A stretch of 64,000 bases of DNA from DATBRC01 sp036560485 (GTDB lineage: Bacteria; Pseudomonadota; Gammaproteobacteria; Burkholderiales; Burkholderiaceae_D). Shown piece after piece: positions 44,377 to 54,693 of this stretch. A model generated the notes under the pieces. It saw only the letters and a program-made list of their open reading frames with translations, did not search any database and was not told where the DNA came from. The stretch lies in the NCBI GenBank assembly GCA_036560485.1, contig DATBRC010000053.1, forward strand, positions 62,001-126,000, read 5' to 3'. Positions within the stretch are counted from its first letter, which is position 1; each line of letters opens with the position of its first letter. A program made the translations under genes and the position numbers.

Positions 44377-45911
44377 TGTCGATCATGACACCAACACTGC
44401 CTGACATTCTCGCCTGGCTGCAAGTGCAGACGCCGATCGCGCAATTGTCGTCCGACTCGCGCAGCATCAAGCTGGGCGATATATTTTTTGCGTATCCGGG
44501 CGATGCGGCGGATGGCCGCAGTTACATCGATGCGGCGATTGAAAACGGCGCAAAGGCGATCGTGTATGAAGCACAGGGTTTCACATGGAATGCTGCATTG
44601 AAAGTACCGCATCTGGCTGTTACTGATTTGCAAAAACATGCAGGTGAAATTGCCGGCGCTTACTATGCACACCCTGATGCAGACATGTTTGTGGTTGCTG
44701 TTACCGGTACCAATGGCAAAACGTCCTGCACACAATGGATTGGCAGTGCACTATCGCAGCTGGGTGAACCGACTGCGGTGATCGGCACGCTTGGCGTTGG
44801 TTTGTATAACCAGGGTTTGCACGGCGAATTTCAGCCGACTGGTTATACGACGCCGGATGCCGTTCTATTGCAGCGCCATCTGGCCGAGATGCGCGATGCC
44901 GGCGCAAAAGCGTTGGCAATTGAAGCGTCGTCGATCGGGCTTCATCAAGGGCGCATGAACGGCTTGCACTGTGATGTTGCGTTGTTTACCAATTTCACGC
45001 GCGACCATCTTGATTATCATGGCGATATGGCGGCGTACGAAGCGGCCAAGACTGCGCTGTTCAATTGGCCAGGTTTGAAGCATGCAATCGTGAACCTCGA
45101 TGACCCAATGGGTTTGCGGCTGGTCGAATATTTGAAGAAGACGGCGCCATCAGTTGCGATCATCGGTACAACATTGACTAATCAAATCGTGCAAGGCATC
45201 ACGGTATTGTATGCAAATGATATTCGCATGAGTCAGATCGGCACGACATTCCATCTGACTTCGCCATCCGGAACCAGCATTGTGAAAACGCAATTGGTTG
45301 GACAGTTCAATGTCAGTAACGCTATCGGGATTGTCGGTGTGTTGCTCGCCAAGTCGGTGCCGTGGCGCACTGCGATTGATTCGATTGAATTGCTGACTGC
45401 GGTGCCGGGACGCATGCAGCAACTGGGGGGCAACGATGCGCCGCTGGTTGTCATCGACTATGCACATACGCCGGACGCATTGGAAAAAACATTGGACGCG
45501 TTGCGCCCGATAGCGGAAGAACGCAACGGGCAGTTGTGGTGCGTGTTCGGCTGCGGCGGCGATCGCGATCCGGGCAAGCGTGCGCAAATGGGCGCGGCGT
45601 CACTTGTCGCGGACCATGTGATCGTCACCAGCGACAATCCGCGCAGCGAAAATCCGGCCGACATCATCGCGCAAATCGTTGCAGGAATGCAGGCGACATC
45701 TGAACAGCAAGCCGATATACAGACTTATGAAGACCGCGCAGCAGCGATTCTGTCGGCGGTCAAGCACGCGGGCAAGCAAGACGTGATTTTGCTGGCCGGT
45801 AAAGGACACGAGACCACGCAGGAAATCAAAGGCAGGAAATTGTCATTCCTCGATGCGGACCATGCAGCTTTGGCATTGGCGGCACGCGCGACAATGAAAG
45901 GGGCGCACTGA
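44376..45911 (+). CDS. murE: UDP-MurNAc-tripeptide ligase MurE
   Basis: A 511-residue Mur ligase that adds meso-diaminopimelate to UDP-MurNAc-L-Ala-D-Glu. The ATP loop is VTGTNGKTSC, and the diaminopimelate-recognition motif DNPRSENP occurs near residue 415, supporting a meso-DAP specificity. The ATG at 44376 overlaps the ftsI stop by 1 bp (TGATG); a GTG one codon earlier is possible. Confidence 0.96.
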   Translation: MSIMTPTLPDILAWLQVQTPIAQLSSDSRSIKLGDIFFAYPGDAADGRSYIDAAIENGAKAIVYEAQGFTWNAALKVPHLAVTDLQKHAGEIAGAYYAHPDADMFVVAVTGTNGKTSCTQWIGSALSQLGEPTAVIGTLGVGLYNQGLHGEFQPTGYTTPDAVLLQRHLAEMRDAGAKALAIEASSIGLHQGRMNGLHCDVALFTNFTRDHLDYHGDMAAYEAAKTALFNWPGLKHAIVNLDDPMGLRLVEYLKKTAPSVAIIGTTLTNQIVQGITVLYANDIRMSQIGTTFHLTSPSGTSIVKTQLVGQFNVSNAIGIVGVLLAKSVPWRTAIDSIELLTAVPGRMQQLGGNDAPLVVIDYAHTPDALEKTLDALRPIAEERNGQLWCVFGCGGDRDPGKRAQMGAASLVADHVIVTSDNPRSENPADIIAQIVAGMQATSEQQADIQTYEDRAAAILSAVKHAGKQDVILLAGKGHETTQEIKGRKLSFLDADHAALALAARATMKGAH

Positions 45912-47287
45912 TGAAATCGTCATTGGCCGATTTGCAACCATGGATCTCCGGCGCATTAGTGACCGGTAATGCCGCATTTAATGGCATCTCGACCGATAGC
46001 CGCCATGTCGCTCCCGGCAATTTATTTGTCGCGTTGCGCGGCGAGCATTTTGACGCACATAATTTTTTGGATGACGTGATTGCCAAGGGTGCTGTAGCGG
46101 TCGTAGTCGAGAATGGCCCTAAAGGTTTGATCGTGCCTGCGATGGTCGTACCTGATACGCGCATTGCCTTGGCAGAAATCGCACAGTACTGGCGTCGCCA
46201 ATTCACGATTCCCGTCATCGGTGTAACCGGCAGTAATGGCAAGACGACAGTCAAGGAAATGATTGCATCGATTCTGGCTGCCGAGTTCGGCGAAGGAAAT
46301 TATCTTGCAACCAAAGGAAACCTGAACAATGAAATCGGTGTGCCGCTGACGGTATTCCGCATGAACCAGCAGCATAAGGCAGCAGTGCTGGAATTGGGCA
46401 TGAATCATCCGGGCGAGATTGCCAAGCTTGCAGCAGTCGCGCAACCGACAGTGGCATTGGTGAATAATGCGCAGCGCGAGCATCAGGAATTCATGGGCAC
46501 GGTCGAAGCTGTTGCCGAAGAAAACAGCAACGTGCTGCGTGCGCTGCCCGAGAAAGGCATCGCGATCTTTCCGGGTGATGATTCATTCATGCCGATTTGG
46601 CATCGCAGCGCGAAGAGTTCCGGCAAACGCAAGACATTGGCGTTTGGCTTGAATCCGGAATCGAAAGTGACGTGTTCATTCCGTCCCAATGAATTTGGCA
46701 GCGAATTGGTGGTCACAGCCGGCAGCAATAAATTTCCGGTGCGGTTGACGGCGGCAGGCATACACAATGTCCGCAATGCGTTGGCAGCGATCGCTTGCAC
46801 GCTTGCCATCGGTGTCAGCGTCGATGCGGTAATGCGCGGACTGGAATCATTTGCGCCGGTGAACGGTCGGCTGCAACGCAAGAAGGCAGTCAACGGTGCG
46901 TTGGTGATTGACGATACCTATAATGCCAATCCCGATTCTGTGCGGGCTGCGATCGATGTGCTCGCACAAGCAGCGGAACCACAAATTCTGGTGCTTGGCG
47001 ATATGGGCGAGGTCGGCAGTGAAGGCCGAAAGTTTCACGAAGAAATCGGCGCTTATGCGCGCGGCCGCGGCATTCGGCATTTGCTGACGCTGGGCGACTT
47101 GGCGCGTCACTCATGCGATGCATTCGGCGCACGCGGCAAACATTTCAGCGATATCGGCGCGATGAATACCGCGCTCGATACGCTCGTAACACCTGATGCA
47201 ACTGTGCTGGTAAAAGGATCGCGCTTCATGAAAATGGAACGTGTCGTTCAACATGTAATTGGTCAAAAAGTACAGGAAGCTCACTGA
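45911..47287 (+). CDS. murF: UDP-MurNAc-tripeptide--D-Ala-D-Ala ligase MurF
   Basis: A 458-residue ligase adding D-Ala-D-Ala. The P-loop is GVTGSNGKTTVKEM; LELGMNHPGEI, DDTYNANPDSV and ILVLGDMGEVG are typical MurF motifs. It starts inside the murE stop codon (TGATG). mraY follows 1 bp after its stop. Confidence 0.96.
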   Translation: MKSSLADLQPWISGALVTGNAAFNGISTDSRHVAPGNLFVALRGEHFDAHNFLDDVIAKGAVAVVVENGPKGLIVPAMVVPDTRIALAEIAQYWRRQFTIPVIGVTGSNGKTTVKEMIASILAAEFGEGNYLATKGNLNNEIGVPLTVFRMNQQHKAAVLELGMNHPGEIAKLAAVAQPTVALVNNAQREHQEFMGTVEAVAEENSNVLRALPEKGIAIFPGDDSFMPIWHRSAKSSGKRKTLAFGLNPESKVTCSFRPNEFGSELVVTAGSNKFPVRLTAAGIHNVRNALAAIACTLAIGVSVDAVMRGLESFAPVNGRLQRKKAVNGALVIDDTYNANPDSVRAAIDVLAQAAEPQILVLGDMGEVGSEGRKFHEEIGAYARGRGIRHLLTLGDLARHSCDAFGARGKHFSDIGAMNTALDTLVTPDATVLVKGSRFMKMERVVQHVIGQKVQEAH

Positions 47288-47288
47288 T

Positions 47289-48458
47289 ATGCTGCTTTGG
47301 TTGGCACACTATTTCAAACAAGATCTGGGCGTATTGCGCGTCTTTCAATTCATTACCTTTCGCGCAGTGTTCGCGACGTTGACTGCGCTTGCGATCGGTT
47401 TGATTGCCGGACCTGCCGTGATCCGCATGTTGACGCGTCTGAAGGTCGGGCAAGCGGTGCGTACCGATGGTCCGCAAACACATTTGATCAAGAGCGGCAC
47501 GCCAACCATGGGCGGCGCGTTGATCCTGATCGCGATCGGTGTATCAACATTGCTGTGGTGCGATTTCAGCAATCGCTTTGTGTGGGTGGTGCTGGTGGTG
47601 ACCTTCGGCTTCGGCGCGATTGGTTGGGTCGATGATTACCGCAAGGTGGTTTTTAAAGACCCGAAAGGCATGCGCTCCGGAGAAAAATATTTCTGGCAAT
47701 CGGTGATCGGCCTTGTTGCCGCCTTCTATCTGGCATTCACGGTATCGGCACCATCCAATACACAGGTGCTGGAATTATTTTATGAATGGGTGAAATCCGG
47801 TTTCAGCATGTATCTGCCGCCCAAGGCTGACTTGATCGTACCGTTCTTCAAGACGATCAGTTATCCGCTCGGCGTGTGGGGCTTCATCGCGTTGACTTAT
47901 TTTGTCATCGTCGGCACCAGTAATGCGGTGAACTTGACCGACGGACTGGATGGCCTGGCGATCATGCCAACCGTTTTGGTCGGATCGGCGTTAGGGCTGT
48001 TTGCTTACTTGACCGGTAGTGCGGCGTATTCGAAGTATCTGTTCATTCCCCATATTCCTGGTGCCGGCGAATTGTTGATTTTTTGCGGAGCGATGGCGGG
48101 TGCCGGATTGGCATTCCTTTGGTACAACGCCTATCCGGCGCAAGTGTTCATGGGTGATGTCGGGGCGCTGGCTTTGGGCGGTGCACTCGGAACCATTGCG
48201 GTGATCGTACGTCAGGAAATCGTGTTGTTCATCATGGGCGGCATCTTTGTGGTGGAGACAGTATCGGTCATGGTGCAGGTGTCTTATTTTAAATATACGA
48301 AGAAGCGCTACGGTGTTGGGAAGCGCATTTTATTGATGGCGCCGTTGCATCATCACTATGAGCAAAAGGGTTGGAAAGAAACGCAGGTCGTCGTGCGGTT
48401 CTGGATTATCACAATGATGTTGGTGTTGTTTGGTTTGTCCACGCTGAAATTACGGTAA
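47289..48458 (+). CDS. mraY: phospho-MurNAc-pentapeptide transferase MraY
   Basis: A 389-residue polytopic enzyme making lipid I from undecaprenyl phosphate. The ATG at 47289 begins MLLWLAHYF, the usual beta-proteobacterial start; the frame extends 10 codons upstream into murF. Signatures are GTPTMGG, DDYRKV, NLTDGLDGLAI and the MAPLHHHYEQKGW loop. About ten TM helices are expected. Confidence 0.97.
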   Translation: MLLWLAHYFKQDLGVLRVFQFITFRAVFATLTALAIGLIAGPAVIRMLTRLKVGQAVRTDGPQTHLIKSGTPTMGGALILIAIGVSTLLWCDFSNRFVWVVLVVTFGFGAIGWVDDYRKVVFKDPKGMRSGEKYFWQSVIGLVAAFYLAFTVSAPSNTQVLELFYEWVKSGFSMYLPPKADLIVPFFKTISYPLGVWGFIALTYFVIVGTSNAVNLTDGLDGLAIMPTVLVGSALGLFAYLTGSAAYSKYLFIPHIPGAGELLIFCGAMAGAGLAFLWYNAYPAQVFMGDVGALALGGALGTIAVIVRQEIVLFIMGGIFVVETVSVMVQVSYFKYTKKRYGVGKRILLMAPLHHHYEQKGWKETQVVVRFWIITMMLVLFGLSTLKLR

Positions 48459-48478
48459 CAGGTTATATAAACTTATAA

Positions 48479-49984
48479 ATGAACTACCAGGGGAAAAACG
48501 TTCTCGTGCTTGGACTGGGTGAATCCGGTCTGGCAATGGCGCAGTGGCTCGCACGCTGCGGCGCGTCAGTGCGCGTCGCGGATACGCGTGAAGCGCCGGA
48601 GCGTTTGCCGCAATTGCGGGAAGCTGTTTTGAATGCCGAATTTGTGGCCGGACCATTGCACGCCAGTCTGTTGGACGGCATTGATTTTGTTGCAGTCAGC
48701 CCTGGTCTGGCACCGAACCGTGAGTTGTCTGAAATTATTCCCGCTGCTGCAGAAAAGAATATTCCGGTGTGGGGTGAGATCGAATTGTTCGCACAGGCGC
48801 TCGCCGCGCTGAAGGACGAGCGAAACTATGCGCCTAAAGTGATCGCAATCACCGGCACCAACGGCAAAACAACGGTTACCAGTTTGACCGGTTTGTTGTG
48901 CAAGCGTGCCGGGTTAACGGTGCAAGTCGCCGGCAATATCAGCCCTGCCGCATTGGATGTATTGCGCACGGCACTGGACCAAGACAACTTGCCGCAAGTC
49001 TGGGTATTGGAATTATCCAGCTTCCAGTTGCACACCACATACAGCTTGCAAGCCGATGCCGCGACCGTTCTGAACGTCACGCAAGACCATCTTGATTGGC
49101 ATGGCGACATGCAATCGTATGCTGCAGACAAGGCACGCATCTTTGGTGCGAACACAATTCGTGTGTTGAATCGCGACGATGAAATCGTGATGAAGATGGC
49201 GTCGCCGCAAGCACCTGTTATTACCTTCGGATCGGACGAGCCGGAACATGCCAACTGTTTGGGGCTGTCCAATGAAAATGGCATGCAATGGTTGTCGGTA
49301 GCGGTACCGGATGAAGAGGGCGACACCAGAAAGACGCGCCGTAAAAAAGAGAGTGCAGTCGAATTGCCAACATCGATCAATCGCCTGATGCCGGCTGACG
49401 CGCTCAAGATTCGCGGTCAGCATAATGCAGTCAATGCATTGGCAGCATTGGCATTGGGTCGTGCAATCGGCTTGCCGTTTGCACGCTTGCTGCACGGATT
49501 GCGTGAATACAAAGGTGAGCCGCATCGAGTTGAGTTGGTGGCAACGGTTGGCGGCGTCGAATATTACGACGACAGTAAAGGCACCAATGTCGGTGCAACC
49601 GTCGCAGCGTTGAAAGGCCTCGGCGCGCAACACAGCGGTGGCGGCAAGCAGTTGATCCTGATTGCGGGCGGTGATGGCAAGGGACAGGATTTTGCGCCGC
49701 TGGCAGAACCTGTGGCGAAATATGTGCGCGCCGTGCTGTTGATCGGCAAGGATGCTGCTGCAATTCGCGCTGCTGTTGCCGATCCAGAAGTCGAAGTGAT
49801 TGATTGCGCGACATTGGAAGCAGCTGTGCAACGTGCGGCTGAATTGGCCTACACAGGCAATATCGTGTTGCTGTCACCCGCCTGCGCCAGCCTCGACATG
49901 TTCAAGAATTATGCGCATCGTGCGCAAGTGTTTGTCGATGCGGTGCGGGAAGTTGCGTTGTCACGCGGCGAGGTGATCGCATGA
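48479..49984 (+). CDS. murD: UDP-MurNAc-L-Ala--D-Glu ligase MurD
   Basis: A 501-residue ligase adding D-Glu. The N-terminal Rossmann motif VLVLGLGESG, the ATP loop AITGTNGKTTVTS and VTQDHLDWHGDM are clear. It is slightly longer than E. coli MurD because of a Lys/Arg-rich insertion around residue 285 (TRKTRRKKESAVEL). It lies 20 bp after mraY and overlaps ftsW by 4 bp. Confidence 0.95.
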   Translation: MNYQGKNVLVLGLGESGLAMAQWLARCGASVRVADTREAPERLPQLREAVLNAEFVAGPLHASLLDGIDFVAVSPGLAPNRELSEIIPAAAEKNIPVWGEIELFAQALAALKDERNYAPKVIAITGTNGKTTVTSLTGLLCKRAGLTVQVAGNISPAALDVLRTALDQDNLPQVWVLELSSFQLHTTYSLQADAATVLNVTQDHLDWHGDMQSYAADKARIFGANTIRVLNRDDEIVMKMASPQAPVITFGSDEPEHANCLGLSNENGMQWLSVAVPDEEGDTRKTRRKKESAVELPTSINRLMPADALKIRGQHNAVNALAALALGRAIGLPFARLLHGLREYKGEPHRVELVATVGGVEYYDDSKGTNVGATVAALKGLGAQHSGGGKQLILIAGGDGKGQDFAPLAEPVAKYVRAVLLIGKDAAAIRAAVADPEVEVIDCATLEAAVQRAAELAYTGNIVLLSPACASLDMFKNYAHRAQVFVDAVREVALSRGEVIA

Positions 49985-51189
49985 AATTTGCGCTGCCATT
50001 TTTGTCGGCATCGGCTGCAACGCCATCCATTCCCAGCTTGGAGCAACGCTCGAAGATGATGGAATACGACCAGCCTTTAGTGTGGGTGGTGGTGCTGTTG
50101 ATGTTGTTCGGCATGGTGATGGTGTATTCGGCATCGATCTCGCTGCCGGATTCGCCTAAATATGCGAACTACAAGAACTCGCATTTCCTGATGCGGCAAG
50201 CGATGTTCATCGGTATTTCATTGATAGCAGGTTTGTTCGCATTCCGTGTGCGGATCGAAACCTGGCAACAGGTCGCACCGTATTTGTTTGCAGGTGCATT
50301 GATTCTGTTGCTGCTGGTATTGATTCCCGGTGTCGGCAAAGGCGTTAATGGCGCCAAGCGCTGGCTGTCATTCAAGGTATTTAATTTGCAGCCATCCGAA
50401 TTGATGAAATTGTTTGTTGTGCTTTACGCGGCAGATTACACCGTGCGCAAGCAGCAATTCATGCATCAGTTGACCAAGGGGTTTTTACCGATGGCGGCCG
50501 CGGTGGGAACGGTTGGCTTGTTCCTGTTGCTGGAACCGGATTTGGGTGCGTTCGGTGTCATCGTTTGCATCGCGATGGGCATTTTGTTTTTGGGCGGGAT
50601 TAACGGCATCTGGTTTGGCGGAATTGGCGCAACGCTGGTCGGTATTTTTAGTTTGGTGATTGTGTTGTCGCCGTGGCGGCGCGAGCGGATTTTTGCATAC
50701 ATGAATCCGTGGGTCGAAGAGAACGCACAAGGCAAGGCGTATCAACTGTCGCATTCCTTGATCGCATTCGGACGCGGTGAATTGTTTGGCGTTGGCCTCG
50801 GTGGCAGCGTCGAAAAATTGCATTACCTGCCGGAAGCGCACACCGACTTTTTGCTGGCGGTGATCGGAGAAGAATTGGGTTTTGTCGGCGTGATGGTCGT
50901 GGTGGCGGCATTTTATTGGATCGTCAAACGCTCGTTTGAAATCGGACGGCAAGCAATTGCACTTGATCTGACCTTTGCAGGCCTGACCGCAAAAGGCATC
51001 GGCATCTGGATCGGTGTGCAGGCGTTCATCAATATGGGTGTGAATCTCGGCTTGCTACCGACCAAAGGGTTGACGTTGCCATTGATGAGTTATGGCGGTT
51101 CCGGCGTGCTGATCAACTGCATCGGACTGGCGATTTTGCTGCGAATCGATTATGAGAACCGGCAATTAATGAGAGGAGGGCGCATATGA
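49981..51189 (+). CDS. ftsW: septal peptidoglycan glycosyltransferase FtsW
   Basis: A 402-residue SEDS-family protein with ten hydrophobic segments. VKRWLSFKVFNLQPSE-type sequence (GAKRWLSF), the AHTDFLLAVIGEELGFVG loop and PLMSYGGSGVL are diagnostic. It polymerises lipid II together with FtsI. Both ends overlap neighbours by ATGA. Confidence 0.96.
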   Translation: MKFALPFLSASAATPSIPSLEQRSKMMEYDQPLVWVVVLLMLFGMVMVYSASISLPDSPKYANYKNSHFLMRQAMFIGISLIAGLFAFRVRIETWQQVAPYLFAGALILLLLVLIPGVGKGVNGAKRWLSFKVFNLQPSELMKLFVVLYAADYTVRKQQFMHQLTKGFLPMAAAVGTVGLFLLLEPDLGAFGVIVCIAMGILFLGGINGIWFGGIGATLVGIFSLVIVLSPWRRERIFAYMNPWVEENAQGKAYQLSHSLIAFGRGELFGVGLGGSVEKLHYLPEAHTDFLLAVIGEELGFVGVMVVVAAFYWIVKRSFEIGRQAIALDLTFAGLTAKGIGIWIGVQAFINMGVNLGLLPTKGLTLPLMSYGGSGVLINCIGLAILLRIDYENRQLMRGGRI

Positions 51190-52277
51190 GCCGCCTCTTG
51201 ATCATGGCAGCCGGTACCGGCGGACATATTTTTCCGGGCATCGCAATTGCGGACACGATGAAATCGCGTGGCTGGCAAGTGTCGTGGCTGGGTACTGCGC
51301 ATGGCATGGAAAATGGATTGGTGCCCAAACAGGGCATCGAGATGGATCGCATTCAATTTTCCGGATTGCGCGGCAAAGGCTTATTGCATTCATTGCGAGG
51401 GTTGGCAAATTTATTGACGAGTTTTGCAAGCTGTTTTCGCATACTGGGCAGACGCAAACCGGATGTTGTGCTTGGTATGGGTGGTTACGTCACGGTACCG
51501 GGTGGCGTGATGGCTAAGTTGCGTGGTATTCCTCTCGCATTGGTCAATGCTGATGCAGCGTTGTTGCTGTCGAATAAAACATTGGTGCCGTTGGCCAAGC
51601 GAGTGCTGTTTGGATTCCCTGCCAATTTCGGCAGTGCGGCAAACAAGGCGCAGGTCACAGGAAATCCGGTGCGCAAGGAAATCATGCAAGTGCCGCAACC
51701 TGCACAGCGTTATGCCGGACGTAATGGTCCGCTCAAGTTGTTGGTAGTTGGCGGCAGTCTTGGCGCCAAAGCGTTGAATGAATGTGTGCCTGCAGCCTTG
51801 GAGCGCATTCCTGCCGATGTGCGGCCAAGCGTCACGCATCAATCCGGCAAGCAGCATGTTGAAGCATTGCGCGCAGCTTATGCAAACGCGCAGGTGCAAG
51901 CGGAAGTGGTGGATTTTATCGACGACATGCCACGCCGTTATGCGGAAGCGGATTTGGTCATTTGCCGCGCCGGTGCGATTACCGTGTCGGAACTGACCGC
52001 CGCGGGTGTGCCAAGTGTGCTGGTGCCGCTGGTGGTTTCTACCACATCGCATCAGCGTGACAATGCGGAATGGATGCTGGCGCAAAAGGCAGCAATTTAT
52101 ATTCCGCAGCGCGAGTTGACGGAAGAGCGCCTGGCGAAATTGTTGCAATCGTTGTCCCGCGCAGATTGCCAGAAAATGGCGGAAGCCGCCTATGCGATTG
52201 GGCGCCGCGATGCGAATGATGCAATTGCCCATGTACTGGAAGAATTGGTCGCGGTAAAAAATGGTGAGGCGGTATGA
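51186..52277 (+). CDS. murG: lipid II synthase MurG
   Basis: A 363-residue glycosyltransferase that adds GlcNAc to lipid I. The N-terminal G-loop is AAGTGGHIFPGIA, with GMGGYVTVPGG, VVGGSLGAKALNE, and the UDP-binding segment CRAGAITVSELTAAGVPS. It overlaps ftsW and murC by 4 bp each. Confidence 0.97.
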   Translation: MSRLLIMAAGTGGHIFPGIAIADTMKSRGWQVSWLGTAHGMENGLVPKQGIEMDRIQFSGLRGKGLLHSLRGLANLLTSFASCFRILGRRKPDVVLGMGGYVTVPGGVMAKLRGIPLALVNADAALLLSNKTLVPLAKRVLFGFPANFGSAANKAQVTGNPVRKEIMQVPQPAQRYAGRNGPLKLLVVGGSLGAKALNECVPAALERIPADVRPSVTHQSGKQHVEALRAAYANAQVQAEVVDFIDDMPRRYAEADLVICRAGAITVSELTAAGVPSVLVPLVVSTTSHQRDNAEWMLAQKAAIYIPQRELTEERLAKLLQSLSRADCQKMAEAAYAIGRRDANDAIAHVLEELVAVKNGEAV

Positions 52278-53683
52278 AACATAAAGTCAAAAATATCCAT
52301 TTCGTAGGAATTGGCGGCTCCGGCATGAGCGGTATCGCCGAAGTGTTGCTCAACCTTGGCTATATCGTGTCAGGCTCTGACCTGGGTAGCAATGCAGCGA
52401 CTCAGCGCTTGGCAAAATTAGGCGCGAAGGTCACACACGGACATGCACCTGAAAACATTGGCAATGCAGATGCGATCGTCACTTCGACCGCGGTCAAATC
52501 GGATAACCCGGAAGTGATCGCAGCACGTGCCAAACATATTCCAATCGTGCCGCGCGCAATGATGCTGGCGGAATTGATGCGCTTGAAAAGCGGTATCGCG
52601 ATTGCAGGCACACATGGAAAAACAACGACCACCAGTTTAGTGGCAAGCGTATTAGCTGAAGGCGGGCTTGATCCGACTTTTGTGATCGGTGGCCGTCTGA
52701 CCAGTGCCGGTGCGAATGCCAAACTGGGCTCGGGCGATTTCATCGTGGCCGAAGCCGATGAGTCGGATGCATCGTTCCTGAATTTGTCGCCGGTGATTGA
52801 GGTCATCACCAACATCGATGCTGATCATATGGAAACATACGATCATGATTTCGCAAAGCTGAAGCAAGCTTTTATCGAATTCACACAACGCTTGCCATTC
52901 TATGGTGTGGCGATGTTATGTCTGGACGATAAGAACGTGCGTGAAATCATGCCGTTCATTTCCAAGCCGATCATGACTTACGGTTTTCATGAAGATGCTG
53001 ATGTACGCGCGATTGATGCGCAGGCTGTCGATAGCCATATGCATTTCACGGTGATTCAGGATGACTATCCACCGCTGCAAGTGCGATTGAATCAACCAGG
53101 CATGCACAATGTGCAAAACGCATGTGCGGCAATTGCAATAGGGCGCGAATTGGGTGTGGCAGACAGCGCGACGCAAAAAGCGCTTGCTGAATTCAATGGT
53201 GTAGGTCGGCGCTTTACACGCTATGGCGAAATCAAATTGCCGCAAGTCGATGGCAAGGATGTCGGCAGCTTTGCGTTGGTCGATGACTACGGCCATCATC
53301 CGGTCGAAACGGCAGCGACCTTGGCAGCAGCGCGCGGTGCTTATCCAGGACGTCGCCTGGTGCTCGCATTCCAGCCGCATCGCTACACGCGCACGCGCGA
53401 CTTGTTTGAAGATTTCGTCAAGGTATTGTCCACGACAGATGCGTTGATATTGGGTGAAGTATATGCGGCAGGCGAGCAACCGATCGTTGCAGCAGATGGC
53501 CGCTCGCTGGCACACGCTTTGCGTGTCGTTGGCAAAGTGGAGCCGGTGTTTGTAGAGGATATCAATGACATGCCCGACACGATCTTGAACATATTGAAAG
53601 ATGGTGACGTGCTCATGACGATGGGCGCCGGTTCGATTAGCGGCGTGCCCGGTAAATTAATGCAATTAATAGATCAACCATGA
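52274..53683 (+). CDS. murC: UDP-MurNAc--L-Ala ligase MurC
   Basis: A 469-residue ligase starting the stem peptide. The N-terminal HFVGIGGSGMSGIAEVL and the ATP loop AGTHGKTTTTSLVA are diagnostic; VDDYGHHPVE is the conserved late motif. It directly precedes ddl; murB, found here in E. coli and many other genomes, is absent from this position. Confidence 0.97.
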   Translation: MKHKVKNIHFVGIGGSGMSGIAEVLLNLGYIVSGSDLGSNAATQRLAKLGAKVTHGHAPENIGNADAIVTSTAVKSDNPEVIAARAKHIPIVPRAMMLAELMRLKSGIAIAGTHGKTTTTSLVASVLAEGGLDPTFVIGGRLTSAGANAKLGSGDFIVAEADESDASFLNLSPVIEVITNIDADHMETYDHDFAKLKQAFIEFTQRLPFYGVAMLCLDDKNVREIMPFISKPIMTYGFHEDADVRAIDAQAVDSHMHFTVIQDDYPPLQVRLNQPGMHNVQNACAAIAIGRELGVADSATQKALAEFNGVGRRFTRYGEIKLPQVDGKDVGSFALVDDYGHHPVETAATLAAARGAYPGRRLVLAFQPHRYTRTRDLFEDFVKVLSTTDALILGEVYAAGEQPIVAADGRSLAHALRVVGKVEPVFVEDINDMPDTILNILKDGDVLMTMGAGSISGVPGKLMQLIDQP

Positions 53684-54663
53684 ATACAAAGAACGTAATG
53701 AGTAACGTTAGCGAATTCGGAAAAGTAGGTGTGTTGTTCGGCGGCCGTTCCGCCGAGCGCGAAGTGTCGCTGATGTCAGGTAGCGGAGTATTGAAGGCAT
53801 TGCAAAGCAAAGGTATCAATGCGCATGCATTTGATCCGGCCGAACGTGGGTTGGCTGAATTGGCGGCAGAGAAATTCGATCGCGTATTTATCGCATTGCA
53901 TGGCCGTTATGGTGAAGACGGAACTTTGCAGGGCGCGCTCGAACAACTCGGTGTTCCTTATACCGGTTCCGGTGTGATGGCATCTTCAATTGCGATGGAT
54001 AAGGTAATGAGCAAGCGAGTCTGGCTGAGTCACGGTTTGCCTACACCGCGCTTTGCCGTGCTCGATGCAAAGGCAACATCGAATGAAGAATTGCGCAAGG
54101 TGCCGGATGAATTGGGTTTGCCGCTGATGCTGAAAGCGCCGCATGAGGGTTCAACCATTGGTATCAGCAAGGTAAATGGTTATTCGGATATGCATGATGG
54201 TTTTGATCTCTGCGCAAAATACGATGAAGTGGTGTTGGCGGAAGAATTTATCACGGGACGCGAACTGACTGTGCCTGTGCTTGGCAAGGGTCGAACCGCA
54301 CGCGCATTGCCGATCGTCGAAATTCGCGCACCGCAAGGCAATTATGATTATGAACATAAATATTTTAGCGATGACACGCAATATCTGTGTCCGGCTCCGC
54401 TTGATCAAGTATTGACGCAAAAAATTCAGAATTTGGCCGTGCGTGCATTCAATGCATTGGGTTGTGCCGGTTGGGCGCGGGTCGATGTGATGTTGCGCGC
54501 ATCGGATAACGAACCATTTTTATTGGAAATCAATACCTCGCCCGGCATGACAGGACACTCTCTGGTTCCGATGTCAGCCAAGGCGTCAGGTATTGCGTAT
54601 GAGGACTTGTGTGTGGATATTTTGAAATCGGCGGCGTTAGATGTGATGCCGCTGAAAGTTTGA
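53680..54663 (+). CDS. ddl: D-alanine--D-alanine ligase
   Basis: A 327-residue ATP-grasp ligase. GVLFGGRSAEREVSLMSG (near residue 17), VFIALHGRYGEDGTLQG, the LKAPHEGSTIGISKV loop and LEINTSPGMTGHS are diagnostic. It overlaps murC by 4 bp; ATG 53698 is an alternative start. Confidence 0.95.
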   Translation: MNTKNVMSNVSEFGKVGVLFGGRSAEREVSLMSGSGVLKALQSKGINAHAFDPAERGLAELAAEKFDRVFIALHGRYGEDGTLQGALEQLGVPYTGSGVMASSIAMDKVMSKRVWLSHGLPTPRFAVLDAKATSNEELRKVPDELGLPLMLKAPHEGSTIGISKVNGYSDMHDGFDLCAKYDEVVLAEEFITGRELTVPVLGKGRTARALPIVEIRAPQGNYDYEHKYFSDDTQYLCPAPLDQVLTQKIQNLAVRAFNALGCAGWARVDVMLRASDNEPFLLEINTSPGMTGHSLVPMSAKASGIAYEDLCVDILKSAALDVMPLKV

Positions 54664-54693
54664 TGGCGACTTGAAAGAAAAAGCATAACGATC

